Origin: JBOHPP01 sp050731755
GTDB lineage: Bacteria > Methylomirabilota > Methylomirabilia > Rokubacteriales > CSP1-6
Assembly (NCBI GenBank): GCA_050731755.1
Contig: JBOHPP010000223.1
Span: 1 to 26,788, forward strand
Reading direction: 5' to 3'
Length of the DNA stretch: 26,788 nt
In this document: in pieces, positions 20,291-26,788 of the stretch
How the letters are laid out: the number at the start of each line of letters is the position of its first letter
How positions within the stretch are numbered: position 1 is the first letter of the stretch
Notes under the pieces: generated by a model
Database searches by the model: none
What the model was told of the DNA's origin: nothing
What the model saw: only the letters and a program-made list of their open reading frames with translations
Program-made: the position numbers and the translations under genes

Positions 20291-20506
20291 TCACCGGTTC
20301 CGGTGCTCCTCGAGCCACGCCATCTGGATCTTCTCCAGGGTCGACTCGTTGGAGGCCTTGGGATCGTCGCTGAACCCGGGCAGCTCGACGACCCACCGAT
20401 GCAGGTCCGTGAAGCGCACGGTCAGGGGATCGATGTCCGGATACCGCTCGGTGAGCGCGATGGCGATGTCCTCGGCGTCCCGCCACATGAGCGCCCGGGG
20501 CGTCAT
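20291..20506 (-). CDS. iscX: IscX (YfhJ) iron-sulfur assembly protein
   Basis: Small acidic partner of IscS that modulates desulfurase activity and binds iron. The 71 residues match the family end to end: WRDAEDIAIALTERYPDIDP, TVRFTDLHRWVVELPGFSDDP, KASNESTLEKIQMAWLEEH. The ATG at 20506 has GGAGA about nine bases upstream; a second ATG at 20488 would give the more usual short N-terminus. It is the last gene of the isc operon but is separated from fdx by ~110 bases, unlike the other, tight junctions. A 17-base direct repeat links its start to the fdx stop. Confidence 0.93.
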   Translation of the reverse strand: MTPRALMWRDAEDIAIALTERYPDIDPLTVRFTDLHRWVVELPGFSDDPKASNESTLEKIQMAWLEEHRNR

Positions 20507-20620
20507 TGTACCGATCTCCGCGAGGCCGGCTCGCTCCGTGGCCGTGCGACGCCGCAGCGCGCTCGGCGCGCGAGGCTAGCCTGCGTGAGTCGGCCTGCCC
20601 GAGGCGCCCGGGGCGTCATT
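20491..20620. repeat. 17-bp direct repeat linking the iscX start and the fdx stop
   Basis: GCGCCCGGGGCGTCATT occurs at 20491-20507 and again exactly at 20604-20620. The first copy contains the iscX ATG and the second contains the fdx stop. The 96 bases between them contain no gene. The pattern fits a short insertion or tandem duplication that separated genes once joined through an ATGA overlap. Confidence 0.65.
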
Positions 20621-20939
20621 TGGGAATCTCCACCACGACGTCCCCTTGCACCACAGCCTGGCAGCCCAGGCGCGAGTGAATGGTGAGGCCCTCGGCCGTG
20701 TCGAGCCGATCCTCCTCGTCATCCTGCATCTCCGAGAGGTTCTCTTCGCCCTCCTTGACGATCACGTGGCAGGTGGTGCAGGCGCAGCTGCCCCCACAAT
20801 TGTGCTCGAGCTCGATGTGGTGGGCCAGCGCGATGTCGAGCAGCGACCCCGGTTTGCCGTGATCGGCCAGCGGGTACTTCTCGTCATCGACCTCCACCGT
20901 GACGTTCAGGGGCAGAAAGGTCACTTTGTGAACCGCCAT
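20616..20939 (-). CDS. fdx: Isc-type [2Fe-2S] ferredoxin
   Basis: Adrenodoxin-like ferredoxin that delivers electrons for cluster assembly. The 107-residue protein has cluster ligands in the Isc arrangement: C48, C54 and C57 in CGGSCACTTC, and C93 in RLGCQAV; C52 is the extra cysteine also typical of Isc ferredoxins. The acidic EMQDDEEDRLD stretch, which contacts redox and desulfurase partners, is present. The ATG shares one base with the hscA stop (TGATG), which shows translational coupling. Length matches E. coli Fdx. Confidence 0.96.
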   Translation of the reverse strand: MAVHKVTFLPLNVTVEVDDEKYPLADHGKPGSLLDIALAHHIELEHNCGGSCACTTCHVIVKEGEENLSEMQDDEEDRLDTAEGLTIHSRLGCQAVVQGDVVVEIPK

Positions 20940-22792
20940 CACTGCGACTCCATGATCTCCGTCGCCCGCCGGGTCCCCAGCGCCGACCGGAGCGCCGCGT
21001 CCATCATGGCCTGGGCCAGGTGCTCGGTCGCGCGGTTCAGCTCCACGGTCTTCTCGTGGATCCGGTTCCGGTCGGTCGTCTCCCGGGCCTGCTCCAGTGC
21101 CTGCAGGGCGGCGGCGATCCGCTGGCGTTCCTCGGCCGAAGCCAGGTCGCCCGCCTGCTTCAACGCCCGGCGCACGTGGGTCATCACCGTGTCCCCCTCG
21201 TTGCGGACCTCGATGAGCATCCGGGCCTCCACGTCGGCTTCCGCGTACTGGTAGGACTCCTCGACCATCCGCTCGACATCGGCCTCGCCCAGCCCGTAGG
21301 TCGGCTTCACCTCGATCGACGCCGCCTTGCCCGTCCGCAGCTCCTTGGCCGTGACCTGGAGGATGCCGCTGGCGTCGATGAGGAACGTCACCTCGATTCT
21401 GGGCATGCCCGCCGGCATCGGATCGACGCCGCCCAGCTCGAAGCGGGCCAGCGACCGGCAGTCTTTGGCCAGCTCCCGCTCGCCCTGCACGACGTGCATG
21501 TCGATCACCGCCTGCCCGTCCACCGAGGTGGTGAACATCTCGCGGGCGCTGGTCGGGATGGTGGTGTTGCGGGGAATGAGCACGCTGACCACGCCGCCCA
21601 ACGTCTCGATCCCCAACGACAGCGGCGTCACGTCGAGCAGCAGCATGCTGGTGATCCCACCGGCCAGGATGTGGGCCTGCACCGCCGCCCCCAGCGCCAC
21701 CACCTCGTCGGGGTTGAGCTGGCTGTGAGGCGTCTTGCCGAACAGCTCCCGCACCCGCCGCCGCACCAGCGGCACGCGGGTGGAGCCGCCCACCAGCACC
21801 ACCGTGTCGATCTGCCCCGGGGACAAGCCGGCGTCGCTCAGGGCCGCCCGGCAGGGGCCGAGCGTTTTCTGGACCAGCGGCTCCAGCAGCCGCTCGAGCT
21901 CGGCCCGGCTGATCTCCCGGCGGTAGGTGAAGTCCTCGAACGGGATCGTAAGCGTGGTGCGCTCCTCGCCAGAGAGACGGATCTTGGCCGCCTCGGCGGC
22001 CAGCCGCAGCTCCTGCATGGCCTCGCCGTCCCGGGCCAGGTCCACCTCGCGGCAGGCCAGCTGTCGGTGGTGCCGCGCCTGGATGTCCTCCATGAGCCAC
22101 AGCAGGAGCACGCGATCGAAATCGTCGCCGCCCAGGCGGGTGTTGCCGCTGGTGGCCAGGACCTCGAAGATCCCGTCCTTGACCCGGAGGATCGAGATGT
22201 CGAAGGTCCCGCCCCCGAGGTCGTAGACGGCGATCACGCCTTCCTGGAGGCGATGAAGGCCGTAGGCGAGCGAGGCCGCCGTGGGCTCGTTGACGATGCG
22301 TACGACGTCGAGCCCGGCGATGCGGCCGGCGTCCCGGGTGGCTTGACGCTGGCTGTCGTTGAAGTAGGCGGGCACGGTGATGACGGCCTGCTCGATGGGC
22401 TCGGCGAAGTACGTCTCGGCCCGTTCCTTGAGCGTCTTGAGGATGACCGCCGACACTTCGGGCGGCGTCACCTCACGCTCACCGACCCGCAGACGCACGA
22501 TGCCATCGGCCGGCACCACGGCGAACGGGAAGTAGCGCAGCTCGTCCTTGACGTCCTCGTAGCCACGCCCCATGAACCGCTTCACCGAGTAGACGGTGGA
22601 CTCTGGCCGGCGGACGAGTTGGCGCTTGGCCGCCTCGCCGACCAGGATGCCGTCCGGCGTGAACGCCACCACCGAGGGAAGCAGCGGGCGCCCCTCCGAG
22701 TCGGGAATGACCCGGGGCAGACCCGTCTTGTCGTCGACGTAGGCGACGAGACTGTTGGTGGTGCCCAGGTCGATGCCGATGATCCGAGCCAT
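20939..22792 (-). CDS. hscA: HscA, Hsp70-type chaperone of Fe-S assembly
   Basis: Specialised Hsp70 that, with HscB, releases clusters from IscU. The 617-residue protein has the nucleotide-binding domain motifs IIGIDLGTTNSLVAY, VKRFMGRGYEDV, VITVPAYFNDSQRQAT, VYDLGGGTFDISIL and LVGGSTRVPLVR. The substrate-binding domain follows (LLLDVTPLSLGIETLGG), then a shortened helical lid. Length and the lack of the long DnaK acidic tail fit HscA. The start is two bases after the hscB stop. The IscU in this operon carries the LPPVK motif that HscA recognises, so the pair looks functional. Confidence 0.95.
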   Translation of the reverse strand: MARIIGIDLGTTNSLVAYVDDKTGLPRVIPDSEGRPLLPSVVAFTPDGILVGEAAKRQLVRRPESTVYSVKRFMGRGYEDVKDELRYFPFAVVPADGIVRLRVGEREVTPPEVSAVILKTLKERAETYFAEPIEQAVITVPAYFNDSQRQATRDAGRIAGLDVVRIVNEPTAASLAYGLHRLQEGVIAVYDLGGGTFDISILRVKDGIFEVLATSGNTRLGGDDFDRVLLLWLMEDIQARHHRQLACREVDLARDGEAMQELRLAAEAAKIRLSGEERTTLTIPFEDFTYRREISRAELERLLEPLVQKTLGPCRAALSDAGLSPGQIDTVVLVGGSTRVPLVRRRVRELFGKTPHSQLNPDEVVALGAAVQAHILAGGITSMLLLDVTPLSLGIETLGGVVSVLIPRNTTIPTSAREMFTTSVDGQAVIDMHVVQGERELAKDCRSLARFELGGVDPMPAGMPRIEVTFLIDASGILQVTAKELRTGKAASIEVKPTYGLGEADVERMVEESYQYAEADVEARMLIEVRNEGDTVMTHVRRALKQAGDLASAEERQRIAAALQALEQARETTDRNRIHEKTVELNRATEHLAQAMMDAALRSALGTRRATEIMESQ

Positions 22793-22794
22793 CG

Positions 22795-23367
22795 TCAGAT
22801 GCCCTCGCCCTCTCCCAGCGCCTGCCCCAGATCCTCGATGACCGTCTTGAGATAGGCGCGCGTGGCCAGCCCCTCCTTGAACGCCGCCAGCAGCCGCGGC
22901 CGCTCCTCCGGCCGGGCGGCATCCCAGGCCGGCGCCAGCCGCTCGGTCAGCCGAGCCTCCTCGTCCAGGCACCGGGCCTGCAGACGTTCGCGCTGAGCCG
23001 CCAGCGTCTTGCGGGCGTCGTCATCGAGGGCACTGCCCGTCTGGGCCTCGGCCAGCGCCTCCTGGATCTCGAACATCTCCTCCAGCAGCGCCGGCGGCGC
23101 CGACGGCCGGACGGCCGCCCCCTCCTTGGTCTCCCGCCCCTCCTCGAGCCGTACGAGATACTCGATGCGCGTGATGGGGTCCCTGAGCGTCCGATAGGCC
23201 GCATTCACGCGCGCGGAGGCCTCCAGCGCCCGCGCCTGCTCGGCCGGCGAGGCCCCGGCATGGAAGTCGGGGTGGTAGCGCCGCGACAGCGCGTAGAACC
23301 GCCGCTGCAGCTCGGCTGCATCGATGCCGAGCCCCCTCGGCAACTCGAAGATCTCGAAGTGATTCAT
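22795..23367 (-). CDS. hscB: HscB, J-domain co-chaperone
   Basis: J-protein that recruits IscU to HscA and stimulates its ATPase. The 190-residue protein has an N-terminal J-domain with HPD at residues 32-34 (SRRYHPDFH) and INAAYRTLRDP-like helix III (VNAAYRTLRDPITRIEYL). A C-terminal helical domain (LLEEMFEIQEALAEA to LKTVIEDLGQAL) binds IscU in the family. Like many bacterial HscB it lacks an N-terminal zinc-binding cysteine domain. GAGGGG precedes the ATG closely. Confidence 0.94.
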   Translation of the reverse strand: MNHFEIFELPRGLGIDAAELQRRFYALSRRYHPDFHAGASPAEQARALEASARVNAAYRTLRDPITRIEYLVRLEEGRETKEGAAVRPSAPPALLEEMFEIQEALAEAQTGSALDDDARKTLAAQRERLQARCLDEEARLTERLAPAWDAARPEERPRLLAAFKEGLATRAYLKTVIEDLGQALGEGEGI

Positions 23368-23385
23368 CGACCCCTCAAAATGACA

Positions 23386-23407
23386 ACGGGCCCGCCGCCG
23401 GGCCCGT
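23386..23407 (-). terminator. Hairpin between iscA and hscB (attenuator or processing site)
   Basis: A perfect 9-bp stem (23386-23394 with 23399-23407, sequence ACGGGCCCG, 4-base loop). On the transcribed strand it is followed by TTGTCATTTT, a moderately U-rich tract. It lies in the 63-base gap between iscA and hscB. It could lower expression of the chaperone half of the operon or stabilise the iscRSUA part; full termination is unlikely given that the operon continues. Confidence 0.5.
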
Positions 23408-23430
23408 CGCTCGGTCGTCCGTGGACCCGG

Positions 23431-23760
23431 CTACGACGAGAACGACGTCCCGCAGCCACAGGTCGACTTGGCCTTCGGGTTGACGAAGGTGAAGCCGCCC
23501 GTCAGCCCCTGCTGGACGTAGTCGAGCGTGGTCCCGGCCAGGTAGAGGTAGCTCTTGGTGTCGACCACCACCTTGATGCCGTCGATCTCGAACTCCCGGT
23601 CGTGCGGCGTCCTCTCGGTGTCGAACTCCAGCGAGTACGACATGCCCGAGCATCCGCCGCCCTTCACCCCCATGCGCAGGAAGACCGTGTCCCCCAGGTC
23701 CTGGGCCTGCTTGAGCTCCTTGACGTGCTTGACTGCCGTTTCCGTCAGTGACACTGCCAT
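23431..23760 (-). CDS. iscA: IscA, A-type iron-sulfur carrier
   Basis: A-type carrier that accepts and transfers clusters. The 109-residue protein has the three conserved cysteines: C37 in GGGCSGM, and C101 and C103 in STCGCGTSF. The typical DTKSYLYLAGTTLDYV and GGFTFVNPKAKSTCGCG segments are present. AGGAGG lies about nine bases before the ATG. It follows iscU by 21 bases in the standard isc order. ErpA-like activity cannot be excluded by sequence alone, but context favours IscA. Confidence 0.94.
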   Translation of the reverse strand: MAVSLTETAVKHVKELKQAQDLGDTVFLRMGVKGGGCSGMSYSLEFDTERTPHDREFEIDGIKVVVDTKSYLYLAGTTLDYVQQGLTGGFTFVNPKAKSTCGCGTSFSS

Positions 23761-23781
23761 GCGCGCGTTCCTCCTGGTCCC

Positions 23782-24189
23782 CTACCGGGTGGCCGCCTCG
23801 ACGGCGGCGCCGTGCTTGGCCTTGTAGTCGGCCAGCGCCGCCTTGATCGCGTCCTCGGCGAGGACGGAGCAGTGGATCTTGACCGGCGGCAGCTTGAGCT
23901 CGTTCACGATGTCCGTGTTCTTGATCTTGGCCGCCTCGGCCAGCGTCTTGCCCTTCAGCCACTCGGTGGCCAGGCTCGACGACGCGATGGCGCTCCCGCA
24001 TCCGAACGTCTTGAACTTCGCGTCCTCGATGAGGCCGCTCGACGGGTTCACCCTGATCTGGAGCTTCATGACGTCGCCGCACTCCGGCGCGCCCACCAGC
24101 CCCGTCCCCACGTGCGTCGAGTCCTTGGTGAAGGATCCCACGTTGCGCGGGTTGTTGTAGTGGTCAACCACCTTGTCGCTGTATGCCAT
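23782..24189 (-). CDS. iscU: IscU, iron-sulfur cluster scaffold
   Basis: Scaffold on which [2Fe-2S] clusters are built. The 135-residue protein is canonical: C37 and D39 in PECGDVM, C64 in TFGCGSAIASSS, H106 and C107 in KIHCSVLAEDA, and the HscA-binding LPPVK at residues 100-104. It begins nine bases after the iscS stop, with GGGGGAGG upstream. It is the intact counterpart of the NifU-like protein at 17600-17980. Its partner IscS, however, lacks key PLP residues, so the source of its sulfur is in question. Confidence 0.97.
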   Translation of the reverse strand: MAYSDKVVDHYNNPRNVGSFTKDSTHVGTGLVGAPECGDVMKLQIRVNPSSGLIEDAKFKTFGCGSAIASSSLATEWLKGKTLAEAAKIKNTDIVNELKLPPVKIHCSVLAEDAIKAALADYKAKHGAAVEAATR

Positions 24190-24198
24190 CGCCTCCCC

Positions 24199-25425
24199 CT
24201 ACTCGGCTTTCCAGTGGATGGACTTCAGATCCACGCCTTCCTTCGCCAGCTCGTAGAGCGGCGACATCTCACGCAGCCGCTTGACGACCTCGATCGACCG
24301 CCGGCCCACGAAGTCGATCTCCTCCTCGGTGTTGAAGCGGTGCAGGCTGAACCGGATCGAGGAGTGCGCCAGCTCCGCGCTCGCCCCCAGGGCGGCGATG
24401 ACGTACGACGGCTCCAGCGTCGCCGAGGTGCAGGCCGAGCCCGACGACAAGGCAGTCTCCTTGTTCAGCCCCATGAGCACCGACTCGCCCTCCACGTAGG
24501 CGAACGAGATGTTCAGGTTCTGGGGCAGCCGGCGGTCGGGGTCGCCGTTGAGAAACGCCTCGTCGACGCTGGCCAGGATCATGTCTTGAAGCCGGTCCCG
24601 CAACCGGCGGAGCCGCTCGCTCTCCTGCGGCATGACCTCCTGACAGATCTCGGCGGCCTTGCCGAAGCCCACGATCAGGGGGACGGGCAGGGTGCCCGAG
24701 CGCATGCCGCGCTCGTGGCCGCCGCCATCGATCTGAGCAGCCAGCCGCACCCGCGGCCCCTTGCGCCGGACATACAGCGCGCCCACACCCTTCGGCCCAT
24801 ACATGAGATGCGCCGTGCAGGACAGCAGATCGATGCCCAGGCCCTCGACGTTGACGGGGACCTTCCCCACCGCCTGGGTGGCGTCGGTGTGGAAGAGGAT
24901 CCCCCTCTCCTTGGCCAGCTTGCCGATGGCCGCGACCTCTTGGATGGTGCCGATCTCGTTATTGGCGAACATCACCGAGAGCAGGATGGTCTTGTCGGTG
25001 AGGGCCTTGCGGATCTCATCGAGGTCCACGAGGCCGTTGGCCTGCACGGGGACGTACGTCACCTCGAAGCCCTGGCGCTCCAGGCGCTTGCAGGTGTCGA
25101 GTCCGGCCCGCTGCTCGATCACCGTGGTGACGATGTGCTGGCCCTTCTCCCGGTACATCTCGGCCGCGCCCTTGAGGGCCAGGTTGATCGACTCCGTCCC
25201 TCCCGACGTGAAGACGATCTCCTTGGGGTCCCGAGCCCCGATCAACCGGGCCAGCGTGCCCCGGGCCGCATCGCAGGCCGCCTCGGCCTCCCACCCGAAA
25301 GGGTGGTTCCGGCTGGCCGGATGCCCGAACTTCTCGGTGAAGTAGGGCAGCATCGCCTCGACCACCCGCGGGTCGCTCGGCGTCGTCGACTGCGCGTCCA
25401 GAAAGATCGGAAACTTCACGGCCAT
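24199..25425 (-). CDS. iscS: IscS-family protein lacking the PLP lysine and histidine
   Basis: By position and overall similarity this is the isc-operon cysteine desulfurase (408 residues). FTSGGTESINLA, MFANNEIGT, HTDATQAVGK, HERGMRSGTLPVP and the mobile loop SSGSACTSATLEPSY with C332 are all present. The C-terminal WKAE end is like IscS of other bacteria. Two central residues are changed. The PLP-anchoring Lys of the SxHKxYGPKG motif is Leu207 (CTAHLMYGPKG), and the His that stacks on PLP is Gln105 (VIEQRAGL). DNA codons at 24805-24807 (CTC) and 25111-25113 (CAG) confirm this, and no frameshift is involved. The protein should not form the internal aldimine. An Archaeoglobus IscS with Asp at the same Lys position is a known precedent. 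It starts 17 bases after iscR with GAGGAG upstream. Confidence 0.93.
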   Translation of the reverse strand: MAVKFPIFLDAQSTTPSDPRVVEAMLPYFTEKFGHPASRNHPFGWEAEAACDAARGTLARLIGARDPKEIVFTSGGTESINLALKGAAEMYREKGQHIVTTVIEQRAGLDTCKRLERQGFEVTYVPVQANGLVDLDEIRKALTDKTILLSVMFANNEIGTIQEVAAIGKLAKERGILFHTDATQAVGKVPVNVEGLGIDLLSCTAHLMYGPKGVGALYVRRKGPRVRLAAQIDGGGHERGMRSGTLPVPLIVGFGKAAEICQEVMPQESERLRRLRDRLQDMILASVDEAFLNGDPDRRLPQNLNISFAYVEGESVLMGLNKETALSSGSACTSATLEPSYVIAALGASAELAHSSIRFSLHRFNTEEEIDFVGRRSIEVVKRLREMSPLYELAKEGVDLKSIHWKAE

Positions 25426-25441
25426 CGATTCGCTCTCCTCG

Positions 25442-25873
25442 CTATCGCTTGATCGCCAGTAGCTCCGGCACGTCCTCGCCGACCAGCTCGGCCAGACTCA
25501 TGGTGTCGAGCATCTGGCTGATGGCGGCCTGGATCTTCTGCACGGGTCGCCTGAGGTTGCACCGCGGGAGCTGGGGGCAATCCTGATCTTCGAGGCACCC
25601 GACGATGTTGATCGGTCCCTCGACGGCCCGCACCACTTGGCCGACGGTGATCTCGCTCGGCCGGCGCGTCAGCGCATACCCACCCTTGGGTCCCGTCTGG
25701 GCCCTGATCAACTGTGCCCGGGCCATCCGCTGCAGGATCTTGGCCAGCAACTCCGGGGGGATGGCGAATTCCTCCGCGACCCGCTTGGCGCTGACGGCCC
25801 CCGCATCCTCGTGGACGGCAATGTAATGGATCGCTATCAGCCCGTAGTCGGCGCGCTTGGTGAACCGCAGCAT
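25442..25873 (-). CDS. iscR: IscR-type Rrf2 transcriptional regulator
   Basis: Fe-S-sensing repressor and first gene of the isc operon. The 143-residue protein has an N-terminal winged helix (RFTKRADYGLIAIHYIA, VSAKRVAEEFAIPPELLAKILQRM, GPKGGYAL). Its cluster-binding cysteines C93, C99 and C105 have the exact CX5CX5C spacing of IscR. The histidine that completes the cluster in E. coli IscR (three residues after the last Cys) is an arginine here, so the fourth ligand must differ. An IscR-type operator overlaps the promoter just upstream, which is consistent with autorepression when the cell has enough clusters. Confidence 0.94.
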   Translation of the reverse strand: MLRFTKRADYGLIAIHYIAVHEDAGAVSAKRVAEEFAIPPELLAKILQRMARAQLIRAQTGPKGGYALTRRPSEITVGQVVRAVEGPINIVGCLEDQDCPQLPRCNLRRPVQKIQAAISQMLDTMSLAELVGEDVPELLAIKR

Positions 25874-25915
25874 ACCGTCCCAGCCGTCTCCCCAGTCTAT
25901 CCCCGACCGGTTTTA

Positions 25916-25940
25916 ATCGGCGACCATTTCAGTCGGAGTT
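25916..25940 (-). promoter_or_regulatory. IscR type-1-like operator
   Basis: On the minus strand the core CCGACTGAAATGGTCG resembles the type 1 IscR site YYGACTRWWWYAGTCRR, with both GACT/GTC half-sites and the A-rich centre present. Outer bases match partly. It overlaps the -10 box of the isc promoter and the expected start of transcription, the right place for repression. Confidence 0.65.
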
Positions 25941-25965
25941 TGCCACCTCAGGGGGCCGCTGTCAA
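25937..25965 (-). promoter_or_regulatory. Promoter of the isc operon
   Basis: Perfect -35 TTGACA (25960-25965 on the minus strand), 17-base spacer, and -10 CAAACT (25937-25942), which matches three of six. Transcription would start about 25930, giving a leader of nearly 60 bases to iscR. Confidence 0.6.
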
Positions 25966-25982
25966 GAAACCCTGTGCTCTAT

Positions 25983-26788
25983 CTATCCTTCCCAGGCCTG
26001 GCGAAGCTCGGCGGCGGTGGTCTCCGGAGGCTTCTCGTTGACGAAGACACCACCAACCCGGTTGGCGCGTTCCGGCTGGGCCACGATCTCGATGTGCCAG
26101 TGGTAGTCGTCCCTGATCGTGGCCCAGTCGCCCTGCAAAAGCCGGGACTTGAGGTTGGGCGCGTTGTGCAGGGCCATCTCGTAGCCGGGATCACCAAAGC
26201 TCTTCGCCAGGGTGCGGAAGTGCTGCGACAGCAGGCGGGCCAGGTCGGCGGTGAGTCCCGGCCCCGTGGACTCCTCGTAGGCGCAGGCGTGCTGCCGGGG
26301 CAGGATCCACGTCTCCAGATGAGCGCGGGCGGCGTAGGGCACGAGCACCGCAAAGGCGGGGGTGAGCTTCACCACGCGCTCCTCGGCGGCGATTTCCTGG
26401 CGCAGCATGTCGCAGTAGAGACATCGGCGCTTGTACTGGTAATACTCGCGGGCTTCCCGCAGCTCCTGACGGATCTCGTCGAACACGATGGGGATGGCCG
26501 TGACGCGGGAGTACGGATGGTGGGGCCGCACTCCCGGCTTCTTGTGATGGCGCAGCACGAGGATGTCGCGGATCTGGTTGTCGCGCTTGAGATCGAGCAG
26601 TCGGTCCCGATACATCGAGAGGACCGCCTCGAGTTGGCCGGGCTCCATGGACGCCAGCGTGTCGTCGTGGCGGGGCGATTCGAGGATCAGCTCCCCGGCC
26701 CCGCGCGGCGTGATCATGTCGAACATGCCGACGCCTTCGCGGATGAGCTCGCGCTCGATGCGGAAGTACGGATCGCTGTCCGGAACGA
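25983..26788 (-). CDS. GalT-like (HIT superfamily) nucleotidyltransferase, 5' end cut by the window
   Basis: Resembles the bacterial galactose-1-phosphate uridylyltransferase group. The frame is open to the window edge and continues upstream of the ATG at 26726 with family-like sequence (SDPYFRIERELIREGVGMFDM), so the N-terminus is missing. Visible parts are GAGELILESPRHD, MYRDRLLDLKRD, ILVLRHHKKPGV, a possible metal-binding CLYC, ETWILPRQHACAYEE and the second-half YHWHIEI. The expected first-half HPHSQ active site reads HPYSR: the nucleophilic histidine is Tyr (codon 26511-26513) and the glutamine is Arg. It may thus use another chemistry or have lost transferase activity. It is upstream of the isc operon, separated by ~110 bases that hold the isc promoter. 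Confidence 0.85.
   Translation of the reverse strand, partial: VPDSDPYFRIERELIREGVGMFDMITPRGAGELILESPRHDDTLASMEPGQLEAVLSMYRDRLLDLKRDNQIRDILVLRHHKKPGVRPHHPYSRVTAIPIVFDEIRQELREAREYYQYKRRCLYCDMLRQEIAAEERVVKLTPAFAVLVPYAARAHLETWILPRQHACAYEESTGPGLTADLARLLSQHFRTLAKSFGDPGYEMALHNAPNLKSRLLQGDWATIRDDYHWHIEIVAQPERANRVGGVFVNEKPPETTAAELRQAWEG

Noticed and set aside
21020..22855. Long plus-strand open frame opposite hscA
   Set aside because: Mirrors the hscA reading frame and has no family features. Similar long antisense frames opposite iscS and cinA were rejected on the same grounds.

Overview
The window is a gene-dense, very GC-rich bacterial chromosome segment. It holds housekeeping genes (the primary sigma factor and a complete isc iron-sulfur operon), a branched-chain-type ABC importer and acyl-CoA metabolism. 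No phage, transposase, CRISPR, tRNA or rRNA is visible. Gene content and base composition resemble uncultivated soil lineages such as Rokubacteria/Methylomirabilota or deltaproteobacterial relatives, but this is inference; no marker here fixes the taxon. No gene-free stretch exceeds 300 bases.

Layout. (1) 1-2617, minus: an ACT-domain malic enzyme (3' end outside the window) coupled to a CinA-type gene whose C-terminal deamidase domain has lost its catalytic motifs. (2) 2832-4334, plus: an RpoD-type sigma factor, followed by a 156-bp element with 39-bp inverted arms (4340-4495). (3) 4557-16001, minus: a long tightly packed operon reading livK, livG, livF, acyl-CoA ligase, livM, livH, a DUF455-like ferritin-fold protein, a second ferritin-like protein with an NTF2-like tail, biotin carboxylase (broken), biotin carrier, a DinB protein and carboxyltransferase. 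It looks like an uptake, CoA-activation and carboxylation route for an organic acid. The biotin carboxylase lacks most of its ATP-grasp core and carries a frameshift. (4) 16168-19134, minus: cysteine desulfurase, NifU-like scaffold, serine acetyltransferase, a small HTH protein and an HD-domain protein. Divergent from it, 19176-20084 plus, is a DsrE/DsrF/DsrH-like trio. Together these look like a sulfur-supply and sulfur-relay module. (5) 20291-25873, minus: iscR-iscS-iscU-iscA-hscB-hscA-fdx-iscX, in the classical proteobacterial order, behind a good promoter overlapped by an IscR type-1-like operator. (6) 25983-26788, minus: a GalT-like nucleotidyltransferase, 5' end outside the window.

The most interesting observation is that the two desulfurase/scaffold pairs are degenerate in opposite ways. 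The IscS of the full isc operon keeps its sulfur-carrying Cys but has lost both the PLP-anchoring Lys (now Leu207) and the PLP-stacking His (now Gln105), while its IscU is canonical. The second desulfurase keeps Lys, His and Cys, while its NifU-like partner has lost the third ligand Cys and the LPPVK chaperone motif. This suggests a division of labour in which the second desulfurase makes persulfide and the isc-operon IscS acts as a docking or acceptor platform. Other active-site losses are seen in CinA and the GalT-like protein.
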